Assembly (NCBI GenBank): GCA_021820805.1
Contig: JAKADF010000050.1
Coordinates: forward strand, 1-11,989
DNA length: 11,989 nucleotides
Reading direction: 5' to 3'
From: Bacillota bacterium
GTDB taxonomy: Bacteria > Bacillota > Bacilli > Alicyclobacillales > Alicyclobacillaceae
Made by a program: the position numbers and the translations under genes. Each line of letters opens with the position of its first letter. Positions within the stretch are counted from its first letter, which is position 1. Under the pieces are notes generated by a model that worked only from the letters and a program-made list of their open reading frames with translations, did not search any database and was not told the origin of the DNA. Below are positions 6,223 through 11,896 of this stretch, in pieces.

Positions 6223-6306
6223 ATGACCGATAAGGATCGGGCGATAAAGTTAATTGCTCAATTAGGATTCTATCGAAGATTCAAAGGAGCGACGGTTGCT
6301 GTTTAG
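6223..6306 (+). CDS. Very small ORF (27 aa)
   Basis: ATG 6223 follows a strong GGTGGAGGTGA. The product, MTDKDRAIKLIAQLGFYRRF and then 7 more residues, is basic with one amphipathic helix. No family is recognised. It might be a regulatory peptide, or the start of a longer gene cut by the TAG at 6304. The ribosome site is the main support. Confidence 0.35.
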   Translation: MTDKDRAIKLIAQLGFYRRFKGATVAV

Positions 6307-6369
6307 GATCCGTTAAAAAATGAAAAATTCAGGGAGGAATAACAATTCAGATAAAGGAGTGAGAAAGCA

Positions 6370-6465
6370 ATGACCATCATAAATAGTCGATGGCATTGCA
6401 ACCTGGGTAAAACGGAACTTGCAGTTTGTATTGAAAGTTTATCTCAAGGTAACTGCGCTAATTGA
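6370..6465 (+). CDS. Very small Cys-containing ORF (31 aa)
   Basis: ATG 6370 follows AAAGGAG at about 9 nt. The product begins MTIINSRWHCNLGKTELAVC and ends ESLSQGNCAN, with H9, C10, C19 and C28 that could bind a metal. It ends 15 nt before the initiator gene. No family is recognised. Because short ORFs occur by chance, the support is the ribosome site and the location. Confidence 0.4.
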   Translation: MTIINSRWHCNLGKTELAVCIESLSQGNCAN

Positions 6466-6480
6466 AATGGTGGTGTTTGC

Positions 6481-7386
6481 ATGAATTACCTTCGGGAGAT
6501 CAATGCTTTTTATGATTGGCTCGAAACGAATTCGATGTCCACATCCTGTATCGCTCTATGGCATGCGCTCATGGCGATCAATAACAAGGCGGGATGGGCC
6601 GATGAATTCACGGTGGCCATATCGACCCTCGAAACTAAGACGGGGTTAAAAAAGAAAACGATCGAACGATGCCGTAATACGTTGGAGCAAAAAGGCTTGA
6701 TTGATTGGCGAGAACGCAAGGGAAATCAATCAGCCATTTATAATATGAATTCATTGTGCGTCATTTATGACCCACAAACTGTCCCACAATATGTCGCACA
6801 AAGTGTCTCACAAGATGTCCCACAACATGTCGCACAAAGTGTCGCTATTATTAAACTAAACAAAACAAAAGAACAGAATGCTTTAGCTGTTGACGCGCGC
6901 ATGCATGAACCCTTTTCACGAAGCTCTGACGAATCCGTGGTGCCGATCCCTGATTCGTTGACCAGACAGGTGCCGATCCTGTCGGAACATCTTCGTACCA
7001 CGATCGAAGACGATTTCTTGTCCTTGATGCAAAGGGCCATGTTAACGCCGGATGAATCCAAAATGCTTATGGACTTTGTTGCCTTGGGAATCCCCGATGA
7101 AACGATCCTCCAAGGGATTCGCAACGGCTTTAATCGCTACAAACCGGTGCGAGAGGGTGATCGTATTAAGCGCTTGACCTATTGCCGTACGCACGTGTTA
7201 GACCTGCATGAGGTGCACACTTACAAACCGGAGGTAAACAGCCATGGAATCACTAAGCAGCACAACACAGGAGTTAGTGCGCAAGTTCCAACGCCTGGGG
7301 GAGCAAGTACGCCAGGAGCAGCTAACACAGCTGCAGCAGACTGGTTCGCCCAACAGGTTGCCGCCAAAAGAATTGCCCAAATATGA
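6481..7386 (+). CDS. Phage/plasmid replication initiator (DnaD-like)
   Basis: 301 aa. The N-terminal winged-helix domain (1-90; INAFYDWLETN, LWHALMAINNKAGW, then KTIERCRNTLEQKGLIDWRERKGN) is typical of initiators of Firmicute phages. A linker with a four-residue V-x-Q-x repeat (97-122) is encoded by DNA iterons. A second helical domain (about 174-245; DDFLSLMQRAMLTPDESKML ... IRNGFNRYKPVREGDRIKR) resembles the DnaD/DnaB2 C-terminal region. It probably binds the iterons and recruits the helicase loader encoded next. A GGTGGTG-type site precedes ATG 6481. The last 47 residues are overprinted on the helicase-loader gene and are Pro/Gly/Ala-rich (TPGGASTPGAANTAAA), unlike the rest. Initiation at an internal iteron origin follows the lambda O and RepA_N plasmid precedent. 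Confidence 0.87.
   Translation: MNYLREINAFYDWLETNSMSTSCIALWHALMAINNKAGWADEFTVAISTLETKTGLKKKTIERCRNTLEQKGLIDWRERKGNQSAIYNMNSLCVIYDPQTVPQYVAQSVSQDVPQHVAQSVAIIKLNKTKEQNALAVDARMHEPFSRSSDESVVPIPDSLTRQVPILSEHLRTTIEDDFLSLMQRAMLTPDESKMLMDFVALGIPDETILQGIRNGFNRYKPVREGDRIKRLTYCRTHVLDLHEVHTYKPEVNSHGITKQHNTGVSAQVPTPGGASTPGAANTAAADWFAQQVAAKRIAQI
6769..6852 (+). repeat. 12-bp iterons inside the initiator gene (probable replication origin)
   Basis: Six direct 12-bp units run head to tail from 6769 to 6840, with a partial seventh to 6852. The consensus is GTCNCACAANNT. Units 3 (6793-6804) and 6 (6829-6840) are identical, GTCGCACAAAGT. The block 6781-6807 matches 6817-6843 at 26 of 27 positions. The array keeps the reading frame, giving V-x-Q-x repeats in the protein. 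A small palindrome, GTCAT-TT-ATGAC, abuts it at 6760-6771. Confidence 0.85.
6846..6878 (+). other. AT-rich stretch next to the iterons (candidate unwinding element)
   Basis: TATTATTAAACTAAACAAAA and the bases following it are A-rich with very few G/C. They lie directly downstream of the iterons. Iterons followed by an AT-rich segment is the standard layout of theta-type origins (established for lambda and iteron plasmids); assignment here is inference. Confidence 0.6.
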
Positions 7387-8119
7387 CTGTCCAAAGTGTC
7401 AAGATACTTGTGTGATTGTCGACTGGGAAGCGGGTACCGCCCGGCAGTGTGATTGTATTGCTCGTCGCCGTGTCGCGAAGGTCATGCGTAATAGCAAGAT
7501 TGGACAAGCCTTTCGAGATAAAACGTTTGAAAACTTTTCGCTCCAAGGCCTTGATCCCCGTATTGTAAAGGCTTGGCATGTAGCGAAAGACTACGCGGAT
7601 CACTACGAAGAGCGACGATTCACGGATCAGAACGGTCTTGGGATAGCTGGAGCTGTGGGTTCGGGTAAAACACATTTGCTCTGTGCCGTGGCTAACGAAC
7701 TGCTCCAGCGCGGCATAGGGGTTGTCTATTTTAATTTTGTCTCAGGCATGAAAGAAATGTTTGCCGCCTATGATCGAGGAGGTCAAGCGGTGCAACAGAT
7801 TCGTGAAGCTCTGCAGACGTGTGATGTACTTTTTATCGATGACCTAGCAAAGGGGAAGCCCAACGATAAAACGGGCCTTCCCGAAGTTCGATCTTCGGCC
7901 TATGAAGAGATTTATACGATTCTTGACTATCGTGTTTTTAATGGCCTTCCCGTTCTTTGGTCGAGTGAAATTAGTACGGCAATGATTCAGGTATTGGGAC
8001 AGGCTACCGCAGGCCGACTCTTGCAAAATAGTGTCCTCGTGGACTTAACGTATCAAAGTGGTGAACCAGTCGGCTGTATGGACTACCGATTGATGAATTT
8101 TTTGGGGGTGACGCAATGA
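7244..8119 (+). CDS. dnaC: DnaC/DnaI-like helicase loader (AAA+ ATPase)
   Basis: 291 aa. A helical N-terminus (1-40) is followed by a cysteine cluster (C49-x2-C52, C56, C69-x-C71) that probably binds zinc, as in DnaI-type loaders. The AAA+ core has Walker A GAVGSGKT (136-143), Walker B VLFIDD (195-200) and a C-terminal segment ATAGRLLQNS with a sensor-like arginine. It would load the replicative helicase at the origin opened by the initiator. GGAGGT lies 8 nt before ATG 7244, so the start is well set although it lies 143 nt inside the initiator gene in another frame. The 3' end overlaps the RemA-like gene by 4 nt (ATGA), so the three genes form one translationally linked set. Confidence 0.9.
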   Translation: MESLSSTTQELVRKFQRLGEQVRQEQLTQLQQTGSPNRLPPKELPKYDCPKCQDTCVIVDWEAGTARQCDCIARRRVAKVMRNSKIGQAFRDKTFENFSLQGLDPRIVKAWHVAKDYADHYEERRFTDQNGLGIAGAVGSGKTHLLCAVANELLQRGIGVVYFNFVSGMKEMFAAYDRGGQAVQQIREALQTCDVLFIDDLAKGKPNDKTGLPEVRSSAYEEIYTILDYRVFNGLPVLWSSEISTAMIQVLGQATAGRLLQNSVLVDLTYQSGEPVGCMDYRLMNFLGVTQ

Positions 8120-8451
8120 ATTTTCTTTTGCATATCGGGTATGGCAATACCGTGATGACTTCACGGATTATCTCAGTTCTGTGTTATGAGTCCGCACCCA
8201 TTCGCCGCATGGTGCAAGCTGCACGAGAACGGGATCGACTCCTTGATGCCACGTTTGGCCGAAAAGCACGGTCGGTGATTGTGACCGATAATGACCGTGT
8301 GATCTTAACAGCACTTCAAGCCGAAACGTTATCCGATCGTATTAGCGGATTACCCGGCAATGAACGCCTGGATGATGTGGAGATATCCCCACTTCGGATT
8401 TCTTCGGATTGGAGCAAATCGGCATCTGCTCATGAGTTGGTTTCGGGTTAA
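8116..8451 (+). CDS. RemA-family (DUF370) DNA-binding protein
   Basis: 111 aa, with residues 1-80 matching the RemA family along its length: LLHIGYGNTVMTSRIISVLC, ESAPIRRMVQAARERDRLLD, ATFGRKARSVIVTDNDRVIL, TALQAETLSDRI. Compared with B. subtilis RemA (about 89 aa), the APIxRM, DATxGRxxRxVxVxDxDxVILxAxQxET pattern is kept, including the GRK(A)R basic patch linked to DNA binding. A ~30-residue extra C-terminal tail (GNERLDDVEISPLRISSDW and on) is not typical. Chromosomal RemA activates biofilm-matrix operons and forms oligomeric rings. A copy on a mobile element, coupled to the helicase loader by ATGA and just upstream of the membrane-protein block, suggests a late-gene activator or a DNA-organising protein. 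That role is inference. Confidence 0.88.
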   Translation: MNFLLHIGYGNTVMTSRIISVLCYESAPIRRMVQAARERDRLLDATFGRKARSVIVTDNDRVILTALQAETLSDRISGLPGNERLDDVEISPLRISSDWSKSASAHELVSG

Positions 8452-8655
8452 ACCCTATCACCGAGAGTTTCATTTGCTGTTTTGTGGGATATTTACTAGG
8501 GGTTTTGGGATTCGATTGATATGACGCACAAAAAGCCCTTTTTTAGCCGTTTTATATTGTTTAAAGGTAATTGCCTTAAGGCATGAAAAAAACAGCCTCT
8601 TAGGTCAAATATGAGACCCGAAACTAGGCGCATAATTATTCAAGGATGTGAGTCC
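8452..8655 (+). other. Intergenic region after the replication block
   Basis: No supported gene. It holds a perfect 12-bp palindrome TGCCTTAAGGCA (8572-8583) followed by an A-run, and an AAGCCCTTTTTT tract near 8533. Neither makes a convincing terminator. It may carry the start of transcription for the next block. Confidence 0.4.
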
Positions 8656-8808
8656 GTGACAGATGGACGAAAGGCCTACATGGCTATGTATGATTACAGC
8701 AGACATTCGAATATGTATGCAGTAAACCCTTCAAATTTCATAATGGGAATGGAAATTTTCTTTTTCCTACTTATTCTGGTCATCGCCTGGTTTGAAGCTA
8801 GGCGGTGA
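8656..8808 (+). CDS. Small C-terminal-anchored membrane protein (50 aa)
   Basis: Start chosen as GTG 8656, because AAGGA (8642-8646) lies 9 nt upstream; the longer in-frame ATG at 8611 has no ribosome site. The N-terminal ~30 residues are polar (TDGRKAYMAMYDYSRHSNMY), then one membrane helix (MEIFFFLLILVIAWF) and a basic end (EARR). Size and topology match the membrane-protein run starting at 9136, so it may be the first member. Not recognised otherwise. A weak hairpin (GCGGTGA/TTACCGC, 8802-8825) begins within its last codons. Confidence 0.5.
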   Translation: MTDGRKAYMAMYDYSRHSNMYAVNPSNFIMGMEIFFFLLILVIAWFEARR

Positions 8809-9135
8809 TTTTTTAAGGTTACCGCAAAAAATCGAAATACTCACAATAAGATCGTTTTTAGCATAACCACGTAGTGGTTTGATGGTTGTTCATTGGTGGA
8901 CGATAATTTCCCAAGATAAAAAAAGTTTGAAGAACGATGAATCGAAGCGTTCATTGCCCTCATAACACAGCATATCTCAGCAACATGCTAGGAAACGGCA
9001 GAAATCAGCCTTTGAGACGATGAGGCATTGTCATGTACCGTAGGGACAAGTGGATTAATACCACCAAAGCAAAACTTTTGCATCGAAGTATGATCCCTGC
9101 CAATTCCAAATGAATGCAGCGTTAGGGAGGAAATC
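8809..9135 (+). other. 327-nt region without a supported gene
   Basis: It contains a perfect hairpin AACCAC-GTA-GTGGTT at 8865-8879 and a loose long-range inverted pair (CATTGCCCTCAT near 8952-8963 and ATGAGGCATTG near 9020-9030). The ribosome site GGGAGG for the next gene is at the end. No clear sigma-A promoter was found. A late promoter, a strand-transfer or packaging signal, or a degenerate gene are all possible. Confidence 0.4.
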
Positions 9136-9294
9136 ATGGGGACGACACTAGGAACAACCATTTCGCTTCCCACTGGATCTTTTTATGTGGCGTATCAAAT
9201 TACATTGGGACAAGTATTTCTCGGAATCTTGCTTCTTGTGATTGCCATTACGCTCATATTTCGGTGGTTTGCGGAGTGGATGTATCGGGGGTGA
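9136..9294 (+). CDS. Small single-span membrane protein (52 aa)
   Basis: ATG 9136 follows GGGAGG at good spacing. The N-terminal ~20 residues are polar and uncharged (GTTLGTTISLPTGSFYVAYQ). One membrane helix follows (LGQVFLGILLLVIAITLIF), then a short tail RWFAEWMYRG. The N-out/C-basic topology is like that of phage coat or pilin-like subunits. It starts a run of six such genes with overlaps or very short gaps. No family is recognised. Confidence 0.72.
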   Translation: MGTTLGTTISLPTGSFYVAYQITLGQVFLGILLLVIAITLIFRWFAEWMYRG

Positions 9295-9299
9295 TGGAC

Positions 9300-9410
9300 A
9301 TGTGGACGGTATTAAACGGCATCAATTTGGTGAGTATCTGGATGCTCTTGGTGGTCCCGTTTAGTGTTCTTGGCCTATATGCCTTTTTTCCCAAAAAGGT
9401 GAGGCTATGA
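9300..9410 (+). CDS. Small membrane protein (36 aa)
   Basis: ATG 9300 is preferred over the in-frame ATG 9294, because GGGGTG lies 6 nt upstream. Almost the whole chain is a membrane helix (LVSIWMLLVVPFSVLGLYAF), followed by the basic end FPKKVRL. It lies 5 nt after the previous stop and its own stop overlaps the next start (ATGA). Such a size is usual for minor coat proteins of filamentous phages. Not recognised by sequence. Confidence 0.62.
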   Translation: MWTVLNGINLVSIWMLLVVPFSVLGLYAFFPKKVRL

Positions 9411-9541
9411 CATCCACCATTTTATCCGGTGTCGTCGCTTGGTTCTTCTCGTCCCCCACGGTGCTTGAGTTCATCTTTATCTATGCGGGCCTACTCGCCG
9501 TGGTTTTTTCCATTGTAGGGTATGCCATGCGGGAGGGTTGA
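9407..9541 (+). CDS. Small membrane protein (44 aa)
   Basis: The start overlaps the previous stop by 4 nt, with AGGTGAGG as ribosome site. One hydrophobic segment covers about residues 20-40 (LEFIFIYAGLLAVVFSIVGYA) and ends in MREG. There are very few charged residues. It is translationally coupled inside the membrane-protein run. No family is recognised. Confidence 0.65.
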   Translation: MTSTILSGVVAWFFSSPTVLEFIFIYAGLLAVVFSIVGYAMREG

Positions 9542-9547
9542 TGATCC

Positions 9548-9703
9548 ATGTACTTTGGGAACGTGTGGGATTGGAATTTCTTTTGGCAGGTATTTCAAAA
9601 CTTCTTGTCTAGCGGAGCCCCTTTCGTTTTGATTGTCGTGGCCGCCACGGTCGTAGGTCTTGTTCTCGCTGTTATTGTTCGGGCTGTTCGGAGCGCGAAA
9701 TAA
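9548..9703 (+). CDS. Small membrane protein (51 aa), paralogue of the next gene
   Basis: ATG 9548 follows GGAGGG at about 10 nt. The N-terminus is aromatic and amphipathic (YFGNVWDWNFFWQVFQNFL), then a membrane helix (APFVLIVVAATVVGLVLAVIV) and a basic tail (RAVRSAK). It shares the pattern NFFxQV ... AP/SP ... AxTxxGLV ... R with the product of 9705-9911, so the two arose by duplication. The basic C-terminus recalls coat proteins that contact packaged DNA, but this is inference. Confidence 0.72.
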   Translation: MYFGNVWDWNFFWQVFQNFLSSGAPFVLIVVAATVVGLVLAVIVRAVRSAK

Positions 9704-9704
9704 C

Positions 9705-9911
9705 ATGAGCAGTTGGGATATGGGCTTAACTTCAACGCAAAACATGAATTTCTTTTATCAGGTGCTTTGGTGGGCCGTTGGGCAAGCATCACCATGGATT
9801 TTAATGCTGTTCGCTGTCACCTTGGCAGGTCTCGTTGTGGGAATGATTTATCGATCGTTCGAAAAAACGCATGAAGATGCTGCTGAGTTTGAAGATGAAG
9901 ATGACTACTAA
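9705..9911 (+). CDS. Small membrane protein with acidic tail (68 aa)
   Basis: ATG 9705 lies 1 nt after the preceding stop, with CGGAG about 11 nt upstream; earlier in-frame starts lie inside the previous gene. A polar N-terminus with NFFYQVLWWAVGQ is followed by a membrane helix (SPWILMLFAVTLAGLVVGMI), a short basic patch (YRSFEK) and a strongly acidic end (EFEDEDDY). The first 50 residues match the preceding gene. The acidic tail is an addition that may change its partner. Confidence 0.72.
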   Translation: MSSWDMGLTSTQNMNFFYQVLWWAVGQASPWILMLFAVTLAGLVVGMIYRSFEKTHEDAAEFEDEDDY

Positions 9912-9924
9912 GGAGGAAATTTCA

Positions 9925-10101
9925 ATGACTGTAATTCCGGCAAGTGGTATCAATTTTGGCTTTCAAGCCAGTGATATTTTAAGCAACTCAGGGGCCTTAG
10001 TGTCAAGTGTGGCAGGTTTTGTATTACTTGGCCTAGCCATCGCCTTTGCACCTCGCCTCATTGCCTTTATCAAAGGTGTATTTGGGCATAGTCGCGGTTA
10101 A
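9925..10101 (+). CDS. Small membrane protein, candidate major coat-like subunit (58 aa)
   Basis: It has the best ribosome site of the region: AAGGAGG, 8 nt before ATG 9925, predicting high expression. The N-terminal half is small-residue-rich and nearly uncharged (TVIPASGINFGFQASDILSN). One long helix follows (ALVSSVAGFVLLGLAIAFA) and then a basic amphipathic C-terminus (RLIAFIKGVFGHSRG). A hydrophobic helix with a basic DNA-facing end is the known design of filamentous phage major coat proteins. A pilin-like or holin-like function is the alternative. No family is recognised by sequence. Confidence 0.75.
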   Translation: MTVIPASGINFGFQASDILSNSGALVSSVAGFVLLGLAIAFAPRLIAFIKGVFGHSRG

Positions 10102-10138
10102 TTGCGCATCGTAGCGTAAAAATGAAGGAGGGATAATG

Positions 10139-11284
10139 ATGCGAATACGGAGAATTTGGGCCGTTGGCATGATTGTCTCTCTTCTTTTTTCGCCTATCGC
10201 CATGGCCAGTACAGTCCCTACTATATTTTATAATTCTGCTTATGTAGGGAATTCCTGGACTTATAGCGGTAATTATGATGATAGTTTGCCTGAAGAAGGC
10301 TATCCCAGTGAGCAGATCGTAGCAGATACGCATGATTACACAACATCTTTTTCCTCTTATGAAATCAGTGGTTATTTGCCACCTGATGCTGAGGTTGATG
10401 TGACTTATCAAGACTCATCCGGCAGTTTTATTGGTTCGAAGACACTGTATGCAGCGGACTTGAATAAGCAAATCATGACCCCACCAGGCACTTGGGGAAT
10501 GATTTTTTGGGCCTATGAATCATCGAATACAGCGGGTGACTATTGGCTGACGGAAACGTGGAGTAATGCTTACAATGTATCCACTTCAGGCGAAGTCATT
10601 TGGACTCAGCCCTCATGGGGATTTACCACCGCACCAAGTGGTAGTGGCAGCTCAAGCAGTTTCACCCCGCCTCCCAATTGGACGCAGATTGAGCAAGAGA
10701 TTGGGCACGATATTTGGTTTGAGGCCCCACCCATTCCGGCCCCGCCTTCCGGTTCGGATCAGATTACCGCGAGCCCTGCTTTGACGACACCGACCATCAC
10801 GGCCCCCCAGGAACCCACGATATCGGTAGGACAAAGTTTTAATTTTACGTCAGGCTATTCTGCCATCAGTGTTCCAACGACGGGAAGCAGCGCTTTCACC
10901 ATAGGTGATCCTAATAACCTTCCTCATCAACCGGCGGGAACGATTCTTATTCCAGGGCAGGTAGGAAGTGTTGGATATACGCCTGCAGCCCCTTCCATAG
11001 CAAATAGCAATCCTTTGCCGAGCGACACACCACCTGCAGGTAATTCCGGACCTGCTCCTAATGCCTCACAACCTTCGAGCATGAGCGGACCAACACCAGG
11101 TGTCTCGCAACCGCTATACGGGACCGGTGCTATTCCTGGCACTTCATCACCGCAAATGTATACACCACCCATGCCGAGTTCCAATCCGCCCGTATCCACG
11201 GTGAATTTATCACCGAGTTATACAGGGCAAACGATAGCTCCTAATAACCAGCCGCAATATACCATTCCTGGATCAGGGCCCTAG
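10139..11284 (+). CDS. Secreted Pro/Ser/Gly-rich protein (candidate adsorption or spike protein)
   Basis: 381 aa from ATG 10139; AAGGAGG is 7 nt upstream, against 4 nt for the tandem ATG at 10136. Signal peptide: basic MRIRRI, a hydrophobic core to about residue 20, and a likely cleavage after AMA (~23). A globular Tyr/Trp-rich part follows (about 25-170). Then comes an extended Pro/Ser/Thr/Gly-rich region (about 165-381) with three imperfect 13-residue repeats near 303-341, starting SGPAPNASQP, SGPTPGVSQP and TGAIPGTSSP. No C-terminal membrane helix or LPxTG motif is seen, so it is released or held by neighbours. Its place between small coat-like genes and a hydrophobic gene parallels gene III of filamentous phages, but there is no recognisable sequence match. 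A cell-wall-binding secreted protein is the alternative. Confidence 0.8.
   Translation: MRIRRIWAVGMIVSLLFSPIAMASTVPTIFYNSAYVGNSWTYSGNYDDSLPEEGYPSEQIVADTHDYTTSFSSYEISGYLPPDAEVDVTYQDSSGSFIGSKTLYAADLNKQIMTPPGTWGMIFWAYESSNTAGDYWLTETWSNAYNVSTSGEVIWTQPSWGFTTAPSGSGSSSSFTPPPNWTQIEQEIGHDIWFEAPPIPAPPSGSDQITASPALTTPTITAPQEPTISVGQSFNFTSGYSAISVPTTGSSAFTIGDPNNLPHQPAGTILIPGQVGSVGYTPAAPSIANSNPLPSDTPPAGNSGPAPNASQPSSMSGPTPGVSQPLYGTGAIPGTSSPQMYTPPMPSSNPPVSTVNLSPSYTGQTIAPNNQPQYTIPGSGP
11045..11161 (+). repeat. Three imperfect 39-bp (13-residue) coding repeats
   Basis: The encoded units start SGPAPNASQP, SGPTPGVSQP and TGAIPGTSSP, each 13 residues long, inside the Pro-rich part of the secreted protein. The DNA copies have diverged, so this is an old protein-level repeat. 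Confidence 0.55.
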
Positions 11285-11295
11285 GAGATGAATTC

Positions 11296-11442
11296 ATGAA
11301 CGCTGCAGACGTTTTTAATTACTCCATCCCGTTTCTTCAGGCACTTGCACCTGCTGTTCTCGTAACGGCAGTAATTGCTAATGGGCAGCTTCTTGTGCAA
11401 TTTCTCGTTGACCTGATCCGAGGATACGGACATGTTAAGTAA
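11296..11442 (+). CDS. Small membrane protein (48 aa)
   Basis: ATG 11296 follows AGGAG, which overlaps the end of the secreted-protein gene. A hydrophobic middle (FLQALAPAVLVTAVIANGQLLVQFLV) forms one long or two short helices and ends in DLIRGYGHVK, basic. It has the same design as the earlier small membrane proteins. Its 3' end overlaps the next gene by 11 nt. Not recognised by sequence. Confidence 0.7.
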   Translation: MNAADVFNYSIPFLQALAPAVLVTAVIANGQLLVQFLVDLIRGYGHVK

Positions 11443-11896
11443 GTTTGCACAGTATTTTTGGGGATTCCTAAGCAATCTATGGAATGGGGCCATGCAGTTC
11501 CTTGGGAGTCTTGTACAGAACCTATTGAATGGAATCGGTTCACTGCTGCAGGCCCTTTTCAAACCGATTTTTGATCTTATCACGGCTATTTTTTACTTTA
11601 TTCAGCAACTCGTTACGATGGTTGAATTGCTCTTTCAATTATTGGTCAGTGTATTTCATGTATTGTTTTCTTTTATTGAGGGACTTTTAACCACTATGCT
11701 CCAGCTTTCCTATAACAATTCTTCTCCCGTCATGCCGGGAGATCTGCGAAATGATTTTACACAAATGCAGCCTGTGTTTGGACTATTGCAACTTGATAAC
11801 TTGGCCTATGTATTACATTTTGCCGTTTGGCTCATCACGGCGTTCGCTGTCGTCCGGATGCTAGGCAATTTTGGATCTGGAGGCGGGGGATCGTGA
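11432..11896 (+). CDS. Highly hydrophobic multi-helix protein (154 aa)
   Basis: ATG 11432 lies inside the previous gene with CGAGGA upstream. The first ~90 residues are repeated amphipathic or hydrophobic helices rich in F, L, Q and W (FWGFLSNLWNGAMQFLGSL, then FDLITAIFYFIQQLV, then LLFQLLVSVFHVLFSFI). A polar stretch (about 92-115) precedes a last membrane helix (LHFAVWLITAFAVVRML) and a GSGGGGS end. Size and multiple helices recall the filamentous-phage pVI minor coat protein or a membrane-pore subunit. Neither is proven. The next gene starts within its stop codon. Confidence 0.75.
   Translation: MLSKFAQYFWGFLSNLWNGAMQFLGSLVQNLLNGIGSLLQALFKPIFDLITAIFYFIQQLVTMVELLFQLLVSVFHVLFSFIEGLLTTMLQLSYNNSSPVMPGDLRNDFTQMQPVFGLLQLDNLAYVLHFAVWLITAFAVVRMLGNFGSGGGGS

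Noticed and set aside
6769..6852. Repeat array considered as a CRISPR
   Set aside because: The units are 12 bp, contiguous without spacers, and in frame inside a replication gene; iterons explain them.
8882..8965. 27-codon ORF in the gene-poor region
   Set aside because: No ribosome binding site and an ordinary composition; likely chance.
10927..11199. Minus-strand open frame opposite the Pro-rich protein
   Set aside because: It is an open shadow created by the repetitive proline/glycine codons of the real gene.
11260..11290. Possible terminator at the end of the secreted-protein gene (TCCTGG ... CCTAGGA)
   Set aside because: The pairing is imperfect, there is no T-run, and the next gene starts 11 nt later with a good ribosome site.
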